This document shows positions 43,921-52,961 of a DNA stretch of 64,000 bases, piece after piece (the stretch's first letter is position 1; every line of letters begins with the position of its first letter). Source of the stretch: DATMER01 sp963741305 (GTDB taxonomy: Bacteria; Acidobacteriota; Thermoanaerobaculia; Multivoradales; UBA5704); NCBI GenBank assembly GCA_963741305.1, contig CAVUHL010000003.1:434001-498000 (forward strand), read 5' to 3'. The translations under genes were made by a program, and so were the position numbers. The notes below the pieces were generated by a model that did no database searches, was not told where the DNA came from, and saw only the letters and a program-made list of their open reading frames with translations.

Positions 43921-45870
43921 ATGCAGAGCCTCTGGAACGACGAAGAAGCGGCGGGCTACGAGGGCGACCTCGGCCTGCGGGTTTACACCTCGCGCCTGCT
44001 CGGGCGGGACAAGTCCCTGGTGCTCCACGGTGGGGGGAACACCTCGGTCAAGATCCGCGAAAGCGACCTGTTCGGCGAGGAGGAGGACATCCTCTACGTC
44101 AAGGGGAGCGGGTGGGACCTGGAGACCATCGAGGCCGCCGGGTTCTCCCCGGTGCGCCTCCGGCCGGTCGTGCGATTGGCGGGGCTTGCCGCGCTCTCCG
44201 ACCCGCAGATGGTCAACGAGCTCGTCACCCACATGACCCGGGCCTCGGCGCCGACGCCGTCGGTCGAGACGATCCTCCACGCCGCGCTGCCCTTCAAGTA
44301 CGTGGACCACACCCATGCCGACGCCGTGGTCACCGTGACCAACTCGCCGGGCGGAGAGGAGCGGGTGCGGGAGATTTACGGCGGCTCGGTGGTCGTCATC
44401 CCCTACGTGATGCCGGGGTTCGACCTCGCCCGCCTCTGCGCCGAGCGTTTCGCGGCCGAGGCCGGGCCGGATACGGTCGGCATGGTCCTGCTGAACCACG
44501 GCATCTTCTCCTTCGCAGAGACCGCCCGGGAGTCCTACGAGCGGATGATCCGTCTGGTGGACCTCGCGGAGCGCTACCTGGAAGCTCAGGGGGCCTGGAG
44601 CCTGGGACCATACGATGGCTCGCCGGAGCCGGTCCCGGTAGACATTGCCCGGCTGCGGCGCGATATTTCCAGAGCGGCGGGCGCGCCCATGGTCCTCGTC
44701 TCCCGCTGCGATGCCCGGTGCCTCTCCTTCGCCCGCCGGGACGACGTGGGGACCCTCTCGCAGCAGGGGCCGGCCACGCCCGACCACGTCATCCGTACCA
44801 AGGCAATCCCCATGCTGGGGCGGGACGTGGACGCCTTCGCCAGGTCTTACAAGCAGTATTTCGAGAGTCATCAGGTCCCTGGTAAGACCATGCTCGACCC
44901 GGCGCCGCGGGTGATCCTCGATCCGGCGCTGGGGCTGGTGACCGCGGGCCGGACGGCCAAGGACGCGGCCATCGCCTGCGAGATCTACGAGCACACCATG
45001 GACATCCTGGAGAGGGCCGCTCTCCTGGGTGGCTGGCGTGCGCTGTCCTCCCGGGACCTCTTCGACATGGAGTACTGGGACCTGGAGCAGGCCAAGCTCA
45101 AGAAGGGAGGCAAGCCGCCAGCCCTCACCGGTGAAGTCGCTCTCGTGACCGGCGCGGCCTCGGGCATCGGCCTGGCCTGTGTCGAATCGCTCCTCGCCCG
45201 CGGCGCCGCCGTGGTCGGGCTCGACCTGAAGCCGGTCCCGCTCGACCGCCCGGGCTTCCGAGGGGTGGTCTGCGACGTCACCCGCGAGCCTGACGTGTGC
45301 AGCGCCGTGGCTGCCGCGGCCGAGTCCTTTGGGGGGCTCGACATGCTGGTCCTGAATGCCGGCATCTTCCCGGAGAGCCGGAAGATCGCGGAGCTGCCGC
45401 TGGAGGAATGGCGGCGGACCATGTCGATCAACCTGGACGCGAACGTGGTCCTGATGCGGGAGAGCCATCCGCTGCTCGCGCTGGCCCCGAGGGGTGGCCG
45501 GGTAGTGGTGATCGGCTCGAAGAACGTGCCCGCGCCCGGCCCGGGTGCCGGCGCCTACTCGGCCTCCAAGTCGGCGCTCACCCAACTCGCCCGCGTGGCT
45601 GCCCTGGAGTGGGGGAAGGATGGCATCCGGGTCAACGTGATCCACCCGAACGCCGTCTTCGACACCGGCGTCTGGACCGAGGAGGTCCTCGCCGCCCGCG
45701 CCGCCGCCTACGGCATGGATGTCGAGAGCTACAAGAAGAACAACGTCCTGAGGACCGAAGTGGCCAGCCGCGACGTGGCCGAGCTGGCCGCGGAGCTCTG
45801 CGGGCCGCTCTTCGCGAAGACCACCGGGGCGCAGATCCCGGTCGACGGCGGCAACGAGCGGGTGATTTAA
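43921..45870 (+). CDS. Bifunctional class II aldolase / short-chain dehydrogenase
   Basis: 649 residues. The N-terminal aldolase domain (about 20-360) has KGSGWDLETIE, HAALPFKYVDHTHADAV (metal-binding histidines) and LLNHGIFSF. The C-terminal SDR (about 400-645) has the NAD-binding VTGAASGIGLA, LNAGIFPE, the catalytic Ser in IGSKN and YSASKS (YxxxK), ending PVDGGNERVI. The fusion resembles the RhaD/RhaE-type enzymes that cleave a sugar 1-phosphate and oxidise the aldehyde (about 680-700 residues), so a role in deoxysugar catabolism is likely. No sugar kinase or isomerase is adjacent, so the substrate is not assigned. Confidence 0.87.
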   Translation: MQSLWNDEEAAGYEGDLGLRVYTSRLLGRDKSLVLHGGGNTSVKIRESDLFGEEEDILYVKGSGWDLETIEAAGFSPVRLRPVVRLAGLAALSDPQMVNELVTHMTRASAPTPSVETILHAALPFKYVDHTHADAVVTVTNSPGGEERVREIYGGSVVVIPYVMPGFDLARLCAERFAAEAGPDTVGMVLLNHGIFSFAETARESYERMIRLVDLAERYLEAQGAWSLGPYDGSPEPVPVDIARLRRDISRAAGAPMVLVSRCDARCLSFARRDDVGTLSQQGPATPDHVIRTKAIPMLGRDVDAFARSYKQYFESHQVPGKTMLDPAPRVILDPALGLVTAGRTAKDAAIACEIYEHTMDILERAALLGGWRALSSRDLFDMEYWDLEQAKLKKGGKPPALTGEVALVTGAASGIGLACVESLLARGAAVVGLDLKPVPLDRPGFRGVVCDVTREPDVCSAVAAAAESFGGLDMLVLNAGIFPESRKIAELPLEEWRRTMSINLDANVVLMRESHPLLALAPRGGRVVVIGSKNVPAPGPGAGAYSASKSALTQLARVAALEWGKDGIRVNVIHPNAVFDTGVWTEEVLAARAAAYGMDVESYKKNNVLRTEVASRDVAELAAELCGPLFAKTTGAQIPVDGGNERVI

Positions 45871-45885
45871 GCGGCTGAGGCCGCC

Positions 45886-46110
45886 CAACCAGCGGGCCGG
45901 CCGGGGAAACCCACGGGTGGAGCCAGAAAACCCGCGGGTTGGAACAGAAAACCCGCGGGTTGGGACAGCGAACCCACGGGTTTGGACGCGAAACCCACGG
46001 GTTGGAACGCTGAACCCGCCGGTTGGGACGCGCAACCCGCGGGTTGAGACAAGAAACCGGCGGGTTGGGAAGCCAAACCCGCGGGTTTTCCGGCGCAACC
46101 CGCGGGTTTA
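45886..46110. repeat. Array 3: eleven strict 21-bp repeats, AACCCGCGGGTT core
   Basis: The ACC of the core recurs at 45888, 45909, 45930, 45951, 45972, 45993, 46014, 46035, 46056, 46077 and 46098: ten steps of exactly 21 nt. The core AACCCGCGGGTT is a 12-bp perfect palindrome (variants change the middle to CA, CC or GC). The array fills the whole gap between two convergent genes, and its last unit supplies the TAA stop (46108-46110) of the minus-strand gene. Confidence 0.95.
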
Positions 46111-46866
46111 GAGGCTCCCCTCCAGCCGGCTGAGCAGCGCCACCAGCACCATCGCGTTCGGCGAGTCCGCGGAAACCACGAAGAAGGGATAGCGCTCGTG
46201 GGGCCGCCAGACCGAGACCCGGTTCTGGCGCACGGTCACGGCGCCGATCTCGGCGAGGGGCACCGGGTGGTCGTGGGCAGGCGCCGAGAGGCCTTCGGGG
46301 CCGAGGACCCAGTCCCAGCCCGTGACCGTCCCCCCAGCCTGGAGCTTGCGCTCGGTGACCTCCACCAGCCGCGAGAGCAGGTGGACGAGCACGCCGCCCA
46401 GGCGGTCCGGCTCGCCCTTGGGGACGACGTGCTCGAACCGCATCCGGCCCTGGTCGTTCGTCAGGGCCACCCGCCGCATTAGCCCGCCATTTCGGCCATG
46501 GACGTCCCGCTCGCGGAGCTCCAGCACCTTCAGGTCGTGGAGGAGGAAGGTGCGCTTGCGGCCCCGGCTCTCGAAGAGCAGGCCGCGCTCGAAGGGCGTG
46601 AGGACGGCGCGCCGCGAGCGGCGGAGCATGAGGAACGCGGCCGAGGCCATGGCGAGGGCCGCTGTCGCCAAGCCGAAGAGCAGGAACAGGCCGAGGCGCA
46701 GGGTGGTGGCCAGCAGGCCGAGGGCGATCCCGAGCAGGACCACCGAGCCCGCGTCGAACCGCAGCGGCTTCGGCCCGAGCACGAGGGCGGACCCCATCGG
46801 CGGACCGAGATGCTCCCGGAGCTGGCTCTCCTGGACCTGACTTTCGAGAGATGACCGGCTCGCCAA
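46108..46866 (-). CDS. Membrane protein with two central helices, unknown function
   Basis: 252 residues. The start is TTG 46866, preceded at 6 nt by GGAGGG on the minus strand, the only strong ribosome site nearby. Two adjacent hydrophobic helices (about 42-58 and 60-80) form a hairpin; the C-terminal ~165 residues are a soluble alpha/beta domain (HDLKVLELRERDVHG, FEHVVPKGEPDRLG, VWRPHERYPFFVVSADS). No family is recognised. Its stop codon is contributed by the last unit of repeat array 3. Confidence 0.68.
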   Translation of the reverse strand: MASRSSLESQVQESQLREHLGPPMGSALVLGPKPLRFDAGSVVLLGIALGLLATTLRLGLFLLFGLATAALAMASAAFLMLRRSRRAVLTPFERGLLFESRGRKRTFLLHDLKVLELRERDVHGRNGGLMRRVALTNDQGRMRFEHVVPKGEPDRLGGVLVHLLSRLVEVTERKLQAGGTVTGWDWVLGPEGLSAPAHDHPVPLAEIGAVTVRQNRVSVWRPHERYPFFVVSADSPNAMVLVALLSRLEGSL

Positions 46867-46944
46867 GAGCTACCCTCCTGCAACCCTGCCATTTTACCCC
46901 AGCCGCAAAGTGCGCAAGAATAGGCCGCACAAAGAAAGGCCCGA

Positions 46945-48090
46945 ATGAAGAACTTCAATCTCGACGCCATCCTCGAGGCGATGCTCAAGGTGTCGGACCG
47001 CGTGTCCGACCTCAACTTCTCGGTGGGCCGGCCTCCCCAGGTGGAGATCGACGGCCAGCTCGTCGGCGTCAACTTCACGGGCTTTCCGCGGCTGACCCCG
47101 TTCCAGACCGAGATCATCGCCCTTCACATGCTGCGCGGCGACCGCGACCTCACGCGGACGCTGCTCCAGAACGGCTCCGTGGACCTTTCCTACTCGATTC
47201 CGGGCAAGACCCGCTTCCGCGTCAACGTCTTCTCCCAGCGCGGCACCTACGCCATCGTGCTGCGCGTCATCCCCGAGGGGATCCCGACGCTGGAGAAGCT
47301 CAACATGCCCGCCGAGCTGCACAACGTGGGCAAGCTCAAGAACGGCATCGTCCTGGTCACCGGCCCGACGGGCTCGGGCAAGTCGACCACCCTCGCTGCG
47401 ATTATCAACCAGATCAACCACGAGCACGCGTACCACATCATCACCATCGAGGACCCGGTCGAGTACATGCACCGGCATGTGAAGTCGACGGTCAACCAGC
47501 GCGAGATAGGGTCGGACACGAAGTCGTTCGCCCTGGCCCTGCGCGCTGCCCTGCGCCAGGCGCCCAAGGTCATCCTGATCGGCGAGATGCGCGACCTGGA
47601 GACCGTCGAGACCGCCATGGAGGCGGCCGAGACCGGCCACCTCGTGCTTTCGACGCTGCACACGATCGACGCGGCCAAGACCATCGACCGCATCATCGGC
47701 GTCTTCCCCAAGGACCAGGAGGCCCAGGTCCGCACCCGCTTCGCGCAGTCGTTCCGGTATGTGATCTCGCAGCGCCTGGTGCCCAAGGCCGGCGCCGGCC
47801 GCATCGCCGTGCTGGAGATCCTCAAGTCCACGAACCGGACCCGCGACTACATCCTCAAGGGGGAGCACGAGGGGCGCTCGCTGCTCGACGCCATTCACGA
47901 CGGCAGCATCGACGGCATGCAGACGTTCGACGACGAGCTGGAGAAGATGTGGGAGAAGGGCATCATCGGCAAGGACACCGCCCTCGCCTACGCCACGAAC
48001 CCGACGAACCTCGCCCTGCGCCTCACCGATGAGATTGCGGCCGAAACGCAGCCCGAGGGCGAGTCTCTGCTGTCCATGCTGGAGGAGTGA
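46945..48090 (+). CDS. pilT: Type IV pilus retraction ATPase, PilT/PilU family
   Basis: 381 residues. N-terminal PAS-like domain with the PilT-type pattern; Walker A GPTGSGKST (about 140-148), Asp box TIEDPVEY, Walker B VILIGEMRD, His box GHLVLSTLHT, and the C-terminal DGMQTFDDELEKM helix typical of PilT/PilU. The hexamer would drive pilus retraction for twitching motility. No other pilus genes are in the window. A weak AGAAAGG precedes the ATG. The next gene starts at the stop codon (TGATG), making a two-gene unit. Confidence 0.9.
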   Translation: MKNFNLDAILEAMLKVSDRVSDLNFSVGRPPQVEIDGQLVGVNFTGFPRLTPFQTEIIALHMLRGDRDLTRTLLQNGSVDLSYSIPGKTRFRVNVFSQRGTYAIVLRVIPEGIPTLEKLNMPAELHNVGKLKNGIVLVTGPTGSGKSTTLAAIINQINHEHAYHIITIEDPVEYMHRHVKSTVNQREIGSDTKSFALALRAALRQAPKVILIGEMRDLETVETAMEAAETGHLVLSTLHTIDAAKTIDRIIGVFPKDQEAQVRTRFAQSFRYVISQRLVPKAGAGRIAVLEILKSTNRTRDYILKGEHEGRSLLDAIHDGSIDGMQTFDDELEKMWEKGIIGKDTALAYATNPTNLALRLTDEIAAETQPEGESLLSMLEE

Positions 48091-48776
48091 TGATCCGGAT
48101 CCACTGCAACGCCTGCCATCGACCGATCCTAGTGGACGAGGCCAAGCTCCCCATGCGGGAGGTGATCTTCCCCTGCCCGGCCTGCAAGGCTGCGCTGACC
48201 ATCGACCGCCGGAACCTGACCCAGGCCGGCGCGGCACCGGTAGCGGCGCCCAGTGCGGCGCCCCCGGCGCCTCCCGCGCCTCAGAAGCCGGCGTCGAGCC
48301 CGCTTCCGCCACAGGCCTCGGCGCCGCCCGCCGACGAGGAGTCGCAGGCCATCCTGGAGGACGACCTCGCGGCCAAGGCGCTGATCGTGGGAGTGGACAG
48401 CCCGGCCGCGCGCCAGGCCGCCGAGGCGCTCGGATTCCAGCCGGTCCATTTCGCGACCGTGGAGGCCTGCCGCGACTACTACCTGCAGGAGTACCCGGCG
48501 CTGGTCTTCCTCTGCCCGGCCCACATGACCCGGCCGCCGCTGGAGGAGCTGGCGCCGCTCACGAACATCGGCCCGTCGGACCGCCGCCGCAGCTTTTTCA
48601 TCCTCCTCGCCGAGGGCCTGCGCACGCTCGACGGCAACGCGGCCTTCTTCTACAACGTGAACCTGGTGGTGGCGAGCAAGGACGCGGGCTCGATCCAGCA
48701 GGTTTATCGCGACGCCGAGGCCCATCACCGCCGCATGTACCACAGCTTCTGGGCTGTGCAGCGGGAGGCGATGTAG
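48090..48776 (+). CDS. Zinc-ribbon protein with receiver-like domain, PilT partner
   Basis: 228 residues from ATG 48090 (GTG 48087 is possible). Two CxxC pairs near the N-terminus, CNACH (about 5-9) and CPACK (about 31-35), form a zinc ribbon of the MJ0042 kind; a Pro/Ala-rich linker (about 48-85) leads to a C-terminal domain (about 90-228) that has the strand-helix alternation of a response-regulator receiver (ALIVGVDSPAARQAAEAL, PALVFLCPAHMT) but no clear phospho-Asp. It is coupled to pilT, so it may regulate pilus retraction. Confidence 0.7.
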   Translation: MIRIHCNACHRPILVDEAKLPMREVIFPCPACKAALTIDRRNLTQAGAAPVAAPSAAPPAPPAPQKPASSPLPPQASAPPADEESQAILEDDLAAKALIVGVDSPAARQAAEALGFQPVHFATVEACRDYYLQEYPALVFLCPAHMTRPPLEELAPLTNIGPSDRRRSFFILLAEGLRTLDGNAAFFYNVNLVVASKDAGSIQQVYRDAEAHHRRMYHSFWAVQREAM

Positions 48777-48915
48777 GGAACCTCACCCCCTGTCCCCCTC
48801 TCCCGCAGGGGAGAGGGGGACGTAACTGAACCTGCCGTGCCTTGCGGTTGGGCAAGATCGCCCCAGCTACGTTCCCCCTCTCCCCTGCGGGAGAGGGGGA
48901 CAGGGGGTGAGGTCC
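48777..48915. repeat. Long inverted repeat, MITE-like, filling an intergenic region
   Basis: The left arm (48777-48823) and right arm (about 48869-48915) are near-perfect reverse complements over about 45 bp, with a ~45-nt unrelated centre. Each arm is also internally palindromic around CCCGCAGGGG or its complement. It begins 1 nt after the zinc-ribbon gene's stop and ends 24 nt before the subtilase ATG. It could act as a strong bidirectional terminator or be a mobile miniature element. No terminal target duplication is obvious. Confidence 0.85.
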
Positions 48916-48923
48916 CTTTCGTG

Positions 48924-48929
48924 TAGGCT
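48924..48929 (+). promoter_or_regulatory. -10-like TAGGCT, leaderless arrangement
   Basis: TAGGCT lies 10 nt before the subtilase ATG at 48940 and just downstream of the inverted repeat; no Shine-Dalgarno is near the ATG. Confidence 0.35.
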
Positions 48930-48939
48930 ACCGCCCACG

Positions 48940-51900
48940 ATGCGGTGGAGATCTGCGCTCCTTGTGGTCCTTGGCGTCCTTGCTGTCCTTTCAAGCAGGG
49001 CTGCGTTCGCGGTGCGTCTGGGCGAAGCGCCCGAGCCGCCGCGGTGGGTCGCGGGGGAGGTCCTGGTCGGCTTCAGAGGCCAGGCGGCCACCGGCAGCTC
49101 TCTCGGCAAGCTGCTCCGGCGCTTCGGCGTGCGCGAGGTCCACGCCGTCTTCCCGGCCGGCGACCGTCCCGTGCCGGAGGTGGGCCGTGCAGTGGAGACG
49201 GGGCTCTCCCGCGTCTACCGCCTGACCCTGGCACCCGATGCCGATGTGGAAGCCGCGGCGGCCGCGCTCCGCCAGGACCCCCGCGTCGAGTTCGCCGAGC
49301 CCAACTTCTTGGCCTCCATCCACTCGCTGCCGGACGACACCTTCGCCGATCCCGACCAGGACGGTTCCTGGAATGAAGCCGCTTGGAGCCAGCCGTACGC
49401 CAACCTCTGGGGCCTGGCGCGAACCGGCTGGGCGGAGGTCTGGGAGCGGCAGGCGGAGATCTGGCCCGATGCCGGGCGGGCCGGCGGTGGGGGGATCACG
49501 GTCGCGGTGATCGACACCGGAGTCGACTACCGTCATCCCGACCTCGCGGCCAACATCTGGCGCGACGCCAAACGGCGCCCGGGCCGCGACTTCGTGGACA
49601 TCCAGGTGCCGGTCTACCTGCGGCACGGCTATCAGCTCATCTCCGGGGAGGACTACCGCGGACGGGACTTCGACCCGTCCGACCACAGCGGGCACGGCAC
49701 CCATGTGGCGGGCACGATCGCGGCCGTGGCGGACAATGGCCTGGGGATCGCCGGGGTCGCCTGGAAGGCACGCCTGATGCCGCTGCGGGTGGGCTTCACC
49801 ATCCGGACCAAGGCGGGGGACACGGTCGGGCTGCTGGAGATGGACGACATCGCCGCGGCCCTGGTCTATGCGGCAGACCAGGGGGCCGACGTCGTCAACA
49901 TGAGCTTCGGCTTGGCCGGGGAAGAGCCCGCGCTGCTCCGGTTGGCCCTCAAATACGCCCACAACCAGGGGGTCGTCCTGGTGGCTTCGGCAGGCAACGA
50001 GGGCAGAGACGCGGCGGAAGTCTTTCCGGCTTCGAACCCATACGTGATCTGCGTCGGGGCCGCTGTGAGCAGCGACCGCCGCGTCTACTTCTCCAATTGG
50101 GGTGGCCGGGTCGACCTCGCCGCGCCGGGCAGCGACATCGTTTCCCTGCGGGGCGCCGGCACGCTCCTGACCGGCTCCGGCAACCTGGCCGGCGAAGACA
50201 AGCTCTACATCCGGGCGAGCGGCACGTCCATGGCGGCCCCGCACGTGGCCGGCGCCGCGGCGCTGGTGCTGTCCAAGCAGCCCGAGCTGACGCCCGAGGG
50301 GGTGCTCGCCCGTCTCATCGCCGGCGCAGCCGTACTCTCTCCGGGGGGCGAGACCACGCTGCGCGACGGCCGGGTGTTTCCCTTCGGAGCCGGCCGGCTC
50401 GACCTGCCACGTGCCCTGGAGTCGGAGGCGGGGCTGGCGGTCCTCCTGCATTCCTATGAAGTCCTGGACGGCGATGCCGGGGACGGTGACCACGTGCCCG
50501 AGTCGGGCGAGCGGGTGCGCGTCCGGGTCTCGCTACGGAACGCCGGCCGGACCCTGGAGCAGGCCACCGCCGAGCTGGAGGCCGTCGCGCCCGGGGCGAT
50601 AGTGACGGAAAGCCCGCTCTCGGCCGGGCGCTGGCGCGCGGGCGAAGTCCGCGCCTTCGTCACGAACCTGGATGTCCTCGCCGGCACGCCGCGCAACCTC
50701 GAGGGCGCCCTCCGCGTGGTGGTCCGCAGCTCCGTCCTCCATCAGGAAATCCCTCTTCCGCTCGTCATCAACGGTCCCGCGGACAAGAGCGGCTGGCCGG
50801 TCAAGGGCCTGAAGATCGCGGACGGGTTGGTCACCGCCCCGGCGTTGGGCGACCTCGACGGCGACGGCCGGCCCGAGGTCGTGGCCATGACTACGCTCGG
50901 CGACGTCTTCGCCCGCGGCGCCGACGGCAAAATCCTGCCAGGCTGGCCGGTGCGCCTCCGCGGCAGCCACGAGCAATCCTCTCCCCTGCTCGCCGACCTC
51001 GATAGCGATGGCACCGCCGAGGTCGTGCTGGCCCTGGACCGGGAGATCCACGTGCTGGACCAGACCGGCCTTCCGTTGCCAGGCTGGCCGCAGCCGACCG
51101 CCCGCTTGGTGCTCTGCTCTCCGGCGGCCGGCGATGTGGATGGCGACGGCGACCTGGAAGTCGTGGTGCTCGATCAGGAGGCGAACCTCTACGTCTTCGA
51201 CGCGGCCGGCGTTCCGCTGCCGGGCTGGCCGCGGGACGTGGGGAGCTTCAGCAACACCACTCCGGCTCTGGCTGACATCGACGGCGAGCCGGGTGCGGAG
51301 ATCGTCGCCGGCACCACGGACGGCTGGCTCGTGGCCTTCCGGAAAGACGGGAGCGCGGCGCCGGGGTCGTGGCCGGTGTTGGTGGGGGTCATGGGGCCCG
51401 CCTCGCCGGCCGTTGCGGATCTGGATGGGGATGGGACGGTGGAGATCGTCGCGGTCAACGCAGCCGGCGGCCTTTTCATCCTCGACCGGCAGGGCTCCTT
51501 CAAGGCGACCACGCATCTGCCTGGCCAGCACGGCTTCTCCTCGCCCGCCGTTGGCGACCTGGACGGCGACGGCCGGCGCGAGATCGCGGTCGGCAGCGGC
51601 CAGGCGGACGGCGCCGGATTCGTCTCCCTGTTCGATTCCGAGGGGGCGATGATGCCCGGCTGGCCCGTGGCGACCGGCGCGGACGTGAGCGCCTCGCCAG
51701 CCCTGGTGGACCTCGACGCCGACGGCCATCGCGAGGTGGTGGTGCCCGACCTTTACGGCCAGCTCCACGCACTGCGCGCTGACGGCCGGGCGTTCCCCGG
51801 CTGGCCGCACGACCTGGACGGCTGGGTGCTCTCCTCGCCGGTGGCCGCGGACCTGGACGGCGACGGCGGCCTGGAGATCGTGCTGGGGAGGATCGTCCTC

Positions 51901-52011
51901 GGCCTCCTGCGGACGCCGATCGCGATGACCTATGCCATCGAGACCGGGTCGCCCGCGGAAGCCTGGCCGACGTTCAAGGGCGATCCGAGGCGGACCGGCT
52001 CCCTTCCCTGA
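48940..52011 (+). CDS. Secreted subtilisin-like serine protease with FG-GAP/VCBS repeats
   Basis: 1023 residues. The signal peptide contains LVVLGVLAVLSS, encoded by a 9-nt DNA repeat. An inhibitor-like prodomain precedes the S8 catalytic domain (about 185-490) with Asp in AVIDTGVDYRHPDL, His in HSGHGTHVAGT and Ser in SGTSMAAPHVAGAAALVL. A beta-sandwich linker follows (about 510-620), then seven or so FG-GAP/VCBS repeats (about 640-1010), each with DLDGDG-type Ca2+ motifs, which probably form a propeller. A secreted scavenging protease; a hydrolase gene follows, overlapping by 1 nt. Confidence 0.93.
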   Translation: MRWRSALLVVLGVLAVLSSRAAFAVRLGEAPEPPRWVAGEVLVGFRGQAATGSSLGKLLRRFGVREVHAVFPAGDRPVPEVGRAVETGLSRVYRLTLAPDADVEAAAAALRQDPRVEFAEPNFLASIHSLPDDTFADPDQDGSWNEAAWSQPYANLWGLARTGWAEVWERQAEIWPDAGRAGGGGITVAVIDTGVDYRHPDLAANIWRDAKRRPGRDFVDIQVPVYLRHGYQLISGEDYRGRDFDPSDHSGHGTHVAGTIAAVADNGLGIAGVAWKARLMPLRVGFTIRTKAGDTVGLLEMDDIAAALVYAADQGADVVNMSFGLAGEEPALLRLALKYAHNQGVVLVASAGNEGRDAAEVFPASNPYVICVGAAVSSDRRVYFSNWGGRVDLAAPGSDIVSLRGAGTLLTGSGNLAGEDKLYIRASGTSMAAPHVAGAAALVLSKQPELTPEGVLARLIAGAAVLSPGGETTLRDGRVFPFGAGRLDLPRALESEAGLAVLLHSYEVLDGDAGDGDHVPESGERVRVRVSLRNAGRTLEQATAELEAVAPGAIVTESPLSAGRWRAGEVRAFVTNLDVLAGTPRNLEGALRVVVRSSVLHQEIPLPLVINGPADKSGWPVKGLKIADGLVTAPALGDLDGDGRPEVVAMTTLGDVFARGADGKILPGWPVRLRGSHEQSSPLLADLDSDGTAEVVLALDREIHVLDQTGLPLPGWPQPTARLVLCSPAAGDVDGDGDLEVVVLDQEANLYVFDAAGVPLPGWPRDVGSFSNTTPALADIDGEPGAEIVAGTTDGWLVAFRKDGSAAPGSWPVLVGVMGPASPAVADLDGDGTVEIVAVNAAGGLFILDRQGSFKATTHLPGQHGFSSPAVGDLDGDGRREIAVGSGQADGAGFVSLFDSEGAMMPGWPVATGADVSASPALVDLDADGHREVVVPDLYGQLHALRADGRAFPGWPHDLDGWVLSSPVAADLDGDGGLEIVLGRIVLGLLRTPIAMTYAIETGSPAEAWPTFKGDPRRTGSLP
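48958..48993. repeat. 9-nt GTCCTT repeats in the subtilase signal peptide
   Basis: CTCCTTGTG, GTCCTTGGC, GTCCTTGCT and GTCCTTTCA are four consecutive 9-nt units (48958, 48967, 48976, 48985). Here they are read as V-L-x (GTC CTT nnn), a different frame from the L-L-S reading at 27004. Confidence 0.82.
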
Positions 52012-52961
52012 TGTCCCTCGACCTGATGCCCCACCTGTGGACCCTCAGCCCCCGCATCCGTCACGCGGTGCGGCCCGGGCGCGCTCCGGAATCCCGCCCC
52101 TGGGAGACGGTCGTGGATGATCCCCAGGCCGGTCCGGTCCGCCTGACTGGCCGTCTGCGGGAGCTTCCCGGGGACGACCTCCTCGTCCTGGTCCACGGAC
52201 TTGGAGGTTCCGTCGACAGCCATTACATGGTCCGCGGGGCCAAGGCAGCCGAGGCGGCAGGGCTCTCCTGTCTGCGGGTGAACCTGCGAGGGGCAGACCG
52301 CGGGGGCGACGATTACTACCACGCGGGCCTGACTTCGGACCTTCACGCCGCGCTCGCCAGCCCGGAGGCCGCCCGCTTCCGCCGGATCTGGATGATCGGC
52401 TACTCGCTGGGAGGTCACGTGGTGCTGCGGCTGGCCACGGAGGAGGCGGACCCCCGGCTGGAGGCCGTGGCCGCGGTCTGCGCTCCTGTCGACTTGGCGC
52501 TCTCGGTGGTGGAGATCGACTCGCCCGGCTTCTGGCTCTACCGCCGCTACCTGCTGCGCAGCCTGTCGGACATCTACCGCGCCGTGGCGGTCCGCCGGCC
52601 GTTGCACTACCCGGTGGAGAAGCTCGGCGAGATCCGCCTGATCCGCGACTGGGACGACCACATCGTCGCGCCCCGGCACGGGTTCGCCGACGCTGCCGAC
52701 TATTACGCCCGGATGAGCGTGGCCCCACGGCTGCCGGATCTGCGGGTGCCGGCACTGCTCCTCAACTCCGAGTGCGACCCCATGGTGCCGGCGCGGGCCG
52801 TGCGTCCGGGGCTGGAGCGGAAGTCACCGATGCTGCAGGTGGAATGGGTCCGTGGGGGGCATGTGGCCTTCCCGGATACGGAGGTGATTGAGTGGCTCAC
52901 CCGTGAAAGAGGTGGGCCAGCCGCTCGATCCCGTCCACGAGCCGCGGGCCTGGGCGGCTGA
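52011..52961 (+). CDS. Alpha/beta hydrolase, YheT/EMB8 type
   Basis: 316 residues: VLVHGLGGS (oxyanion region, about 60-68), RVNLRGAD, the nucleophile elbow GYSLGGHV (Ser about 132), an acid in NSECDPMVPA and the base in RGGHVAF (His). These match the YheT-like esterase family (lipid or ester hydrolysis, substrate unclear). ATG shares bases with the subtilase stop (TGATG). The 3' end overlaps the convergent cobalamin-binding gene by 65 nt; the last ~20 residues are Arg/Gly/Pro-rich and may be an artefact of reading into the partner. Confidence 0.87.
   Translation: MSLDLMPHLWTLSPRIRHAVRPGRAPESRPWETVVDDPQAGPVRLTGRLRELPGDDLLVLVHGLGGSVDSHYMVRGAKAAEAAGLSCLRVNLRGADRGGDDYYHAGLTSDLHAALASPEAARFRRIWMIGYSLGGHVVLRLATEEADPRLEAVAAVCAPVDLALSVVEIDSPGFWLYRRYLLRSLSDIYRAVAVRRPLHYPVEKLGEIRLIRDWDDHIVAPRHGFADAADYYARMSVAPRLPDLRVPALLLNSECDPMVPARAVRPGLERKSPMLQVEWVRGGHVAFPDTEVIEWLTRERGGPAARSRPRAAGLGG

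Noticed and set aside
45917..46111. Frame encoding a heptapeptide repeat NPRVGTx in array 3
   Set aside because: A 21-nt period keeps any frame open; there is no ribosome site, and the same periodicity with other cores elsewhere indicates a DNA-level element.
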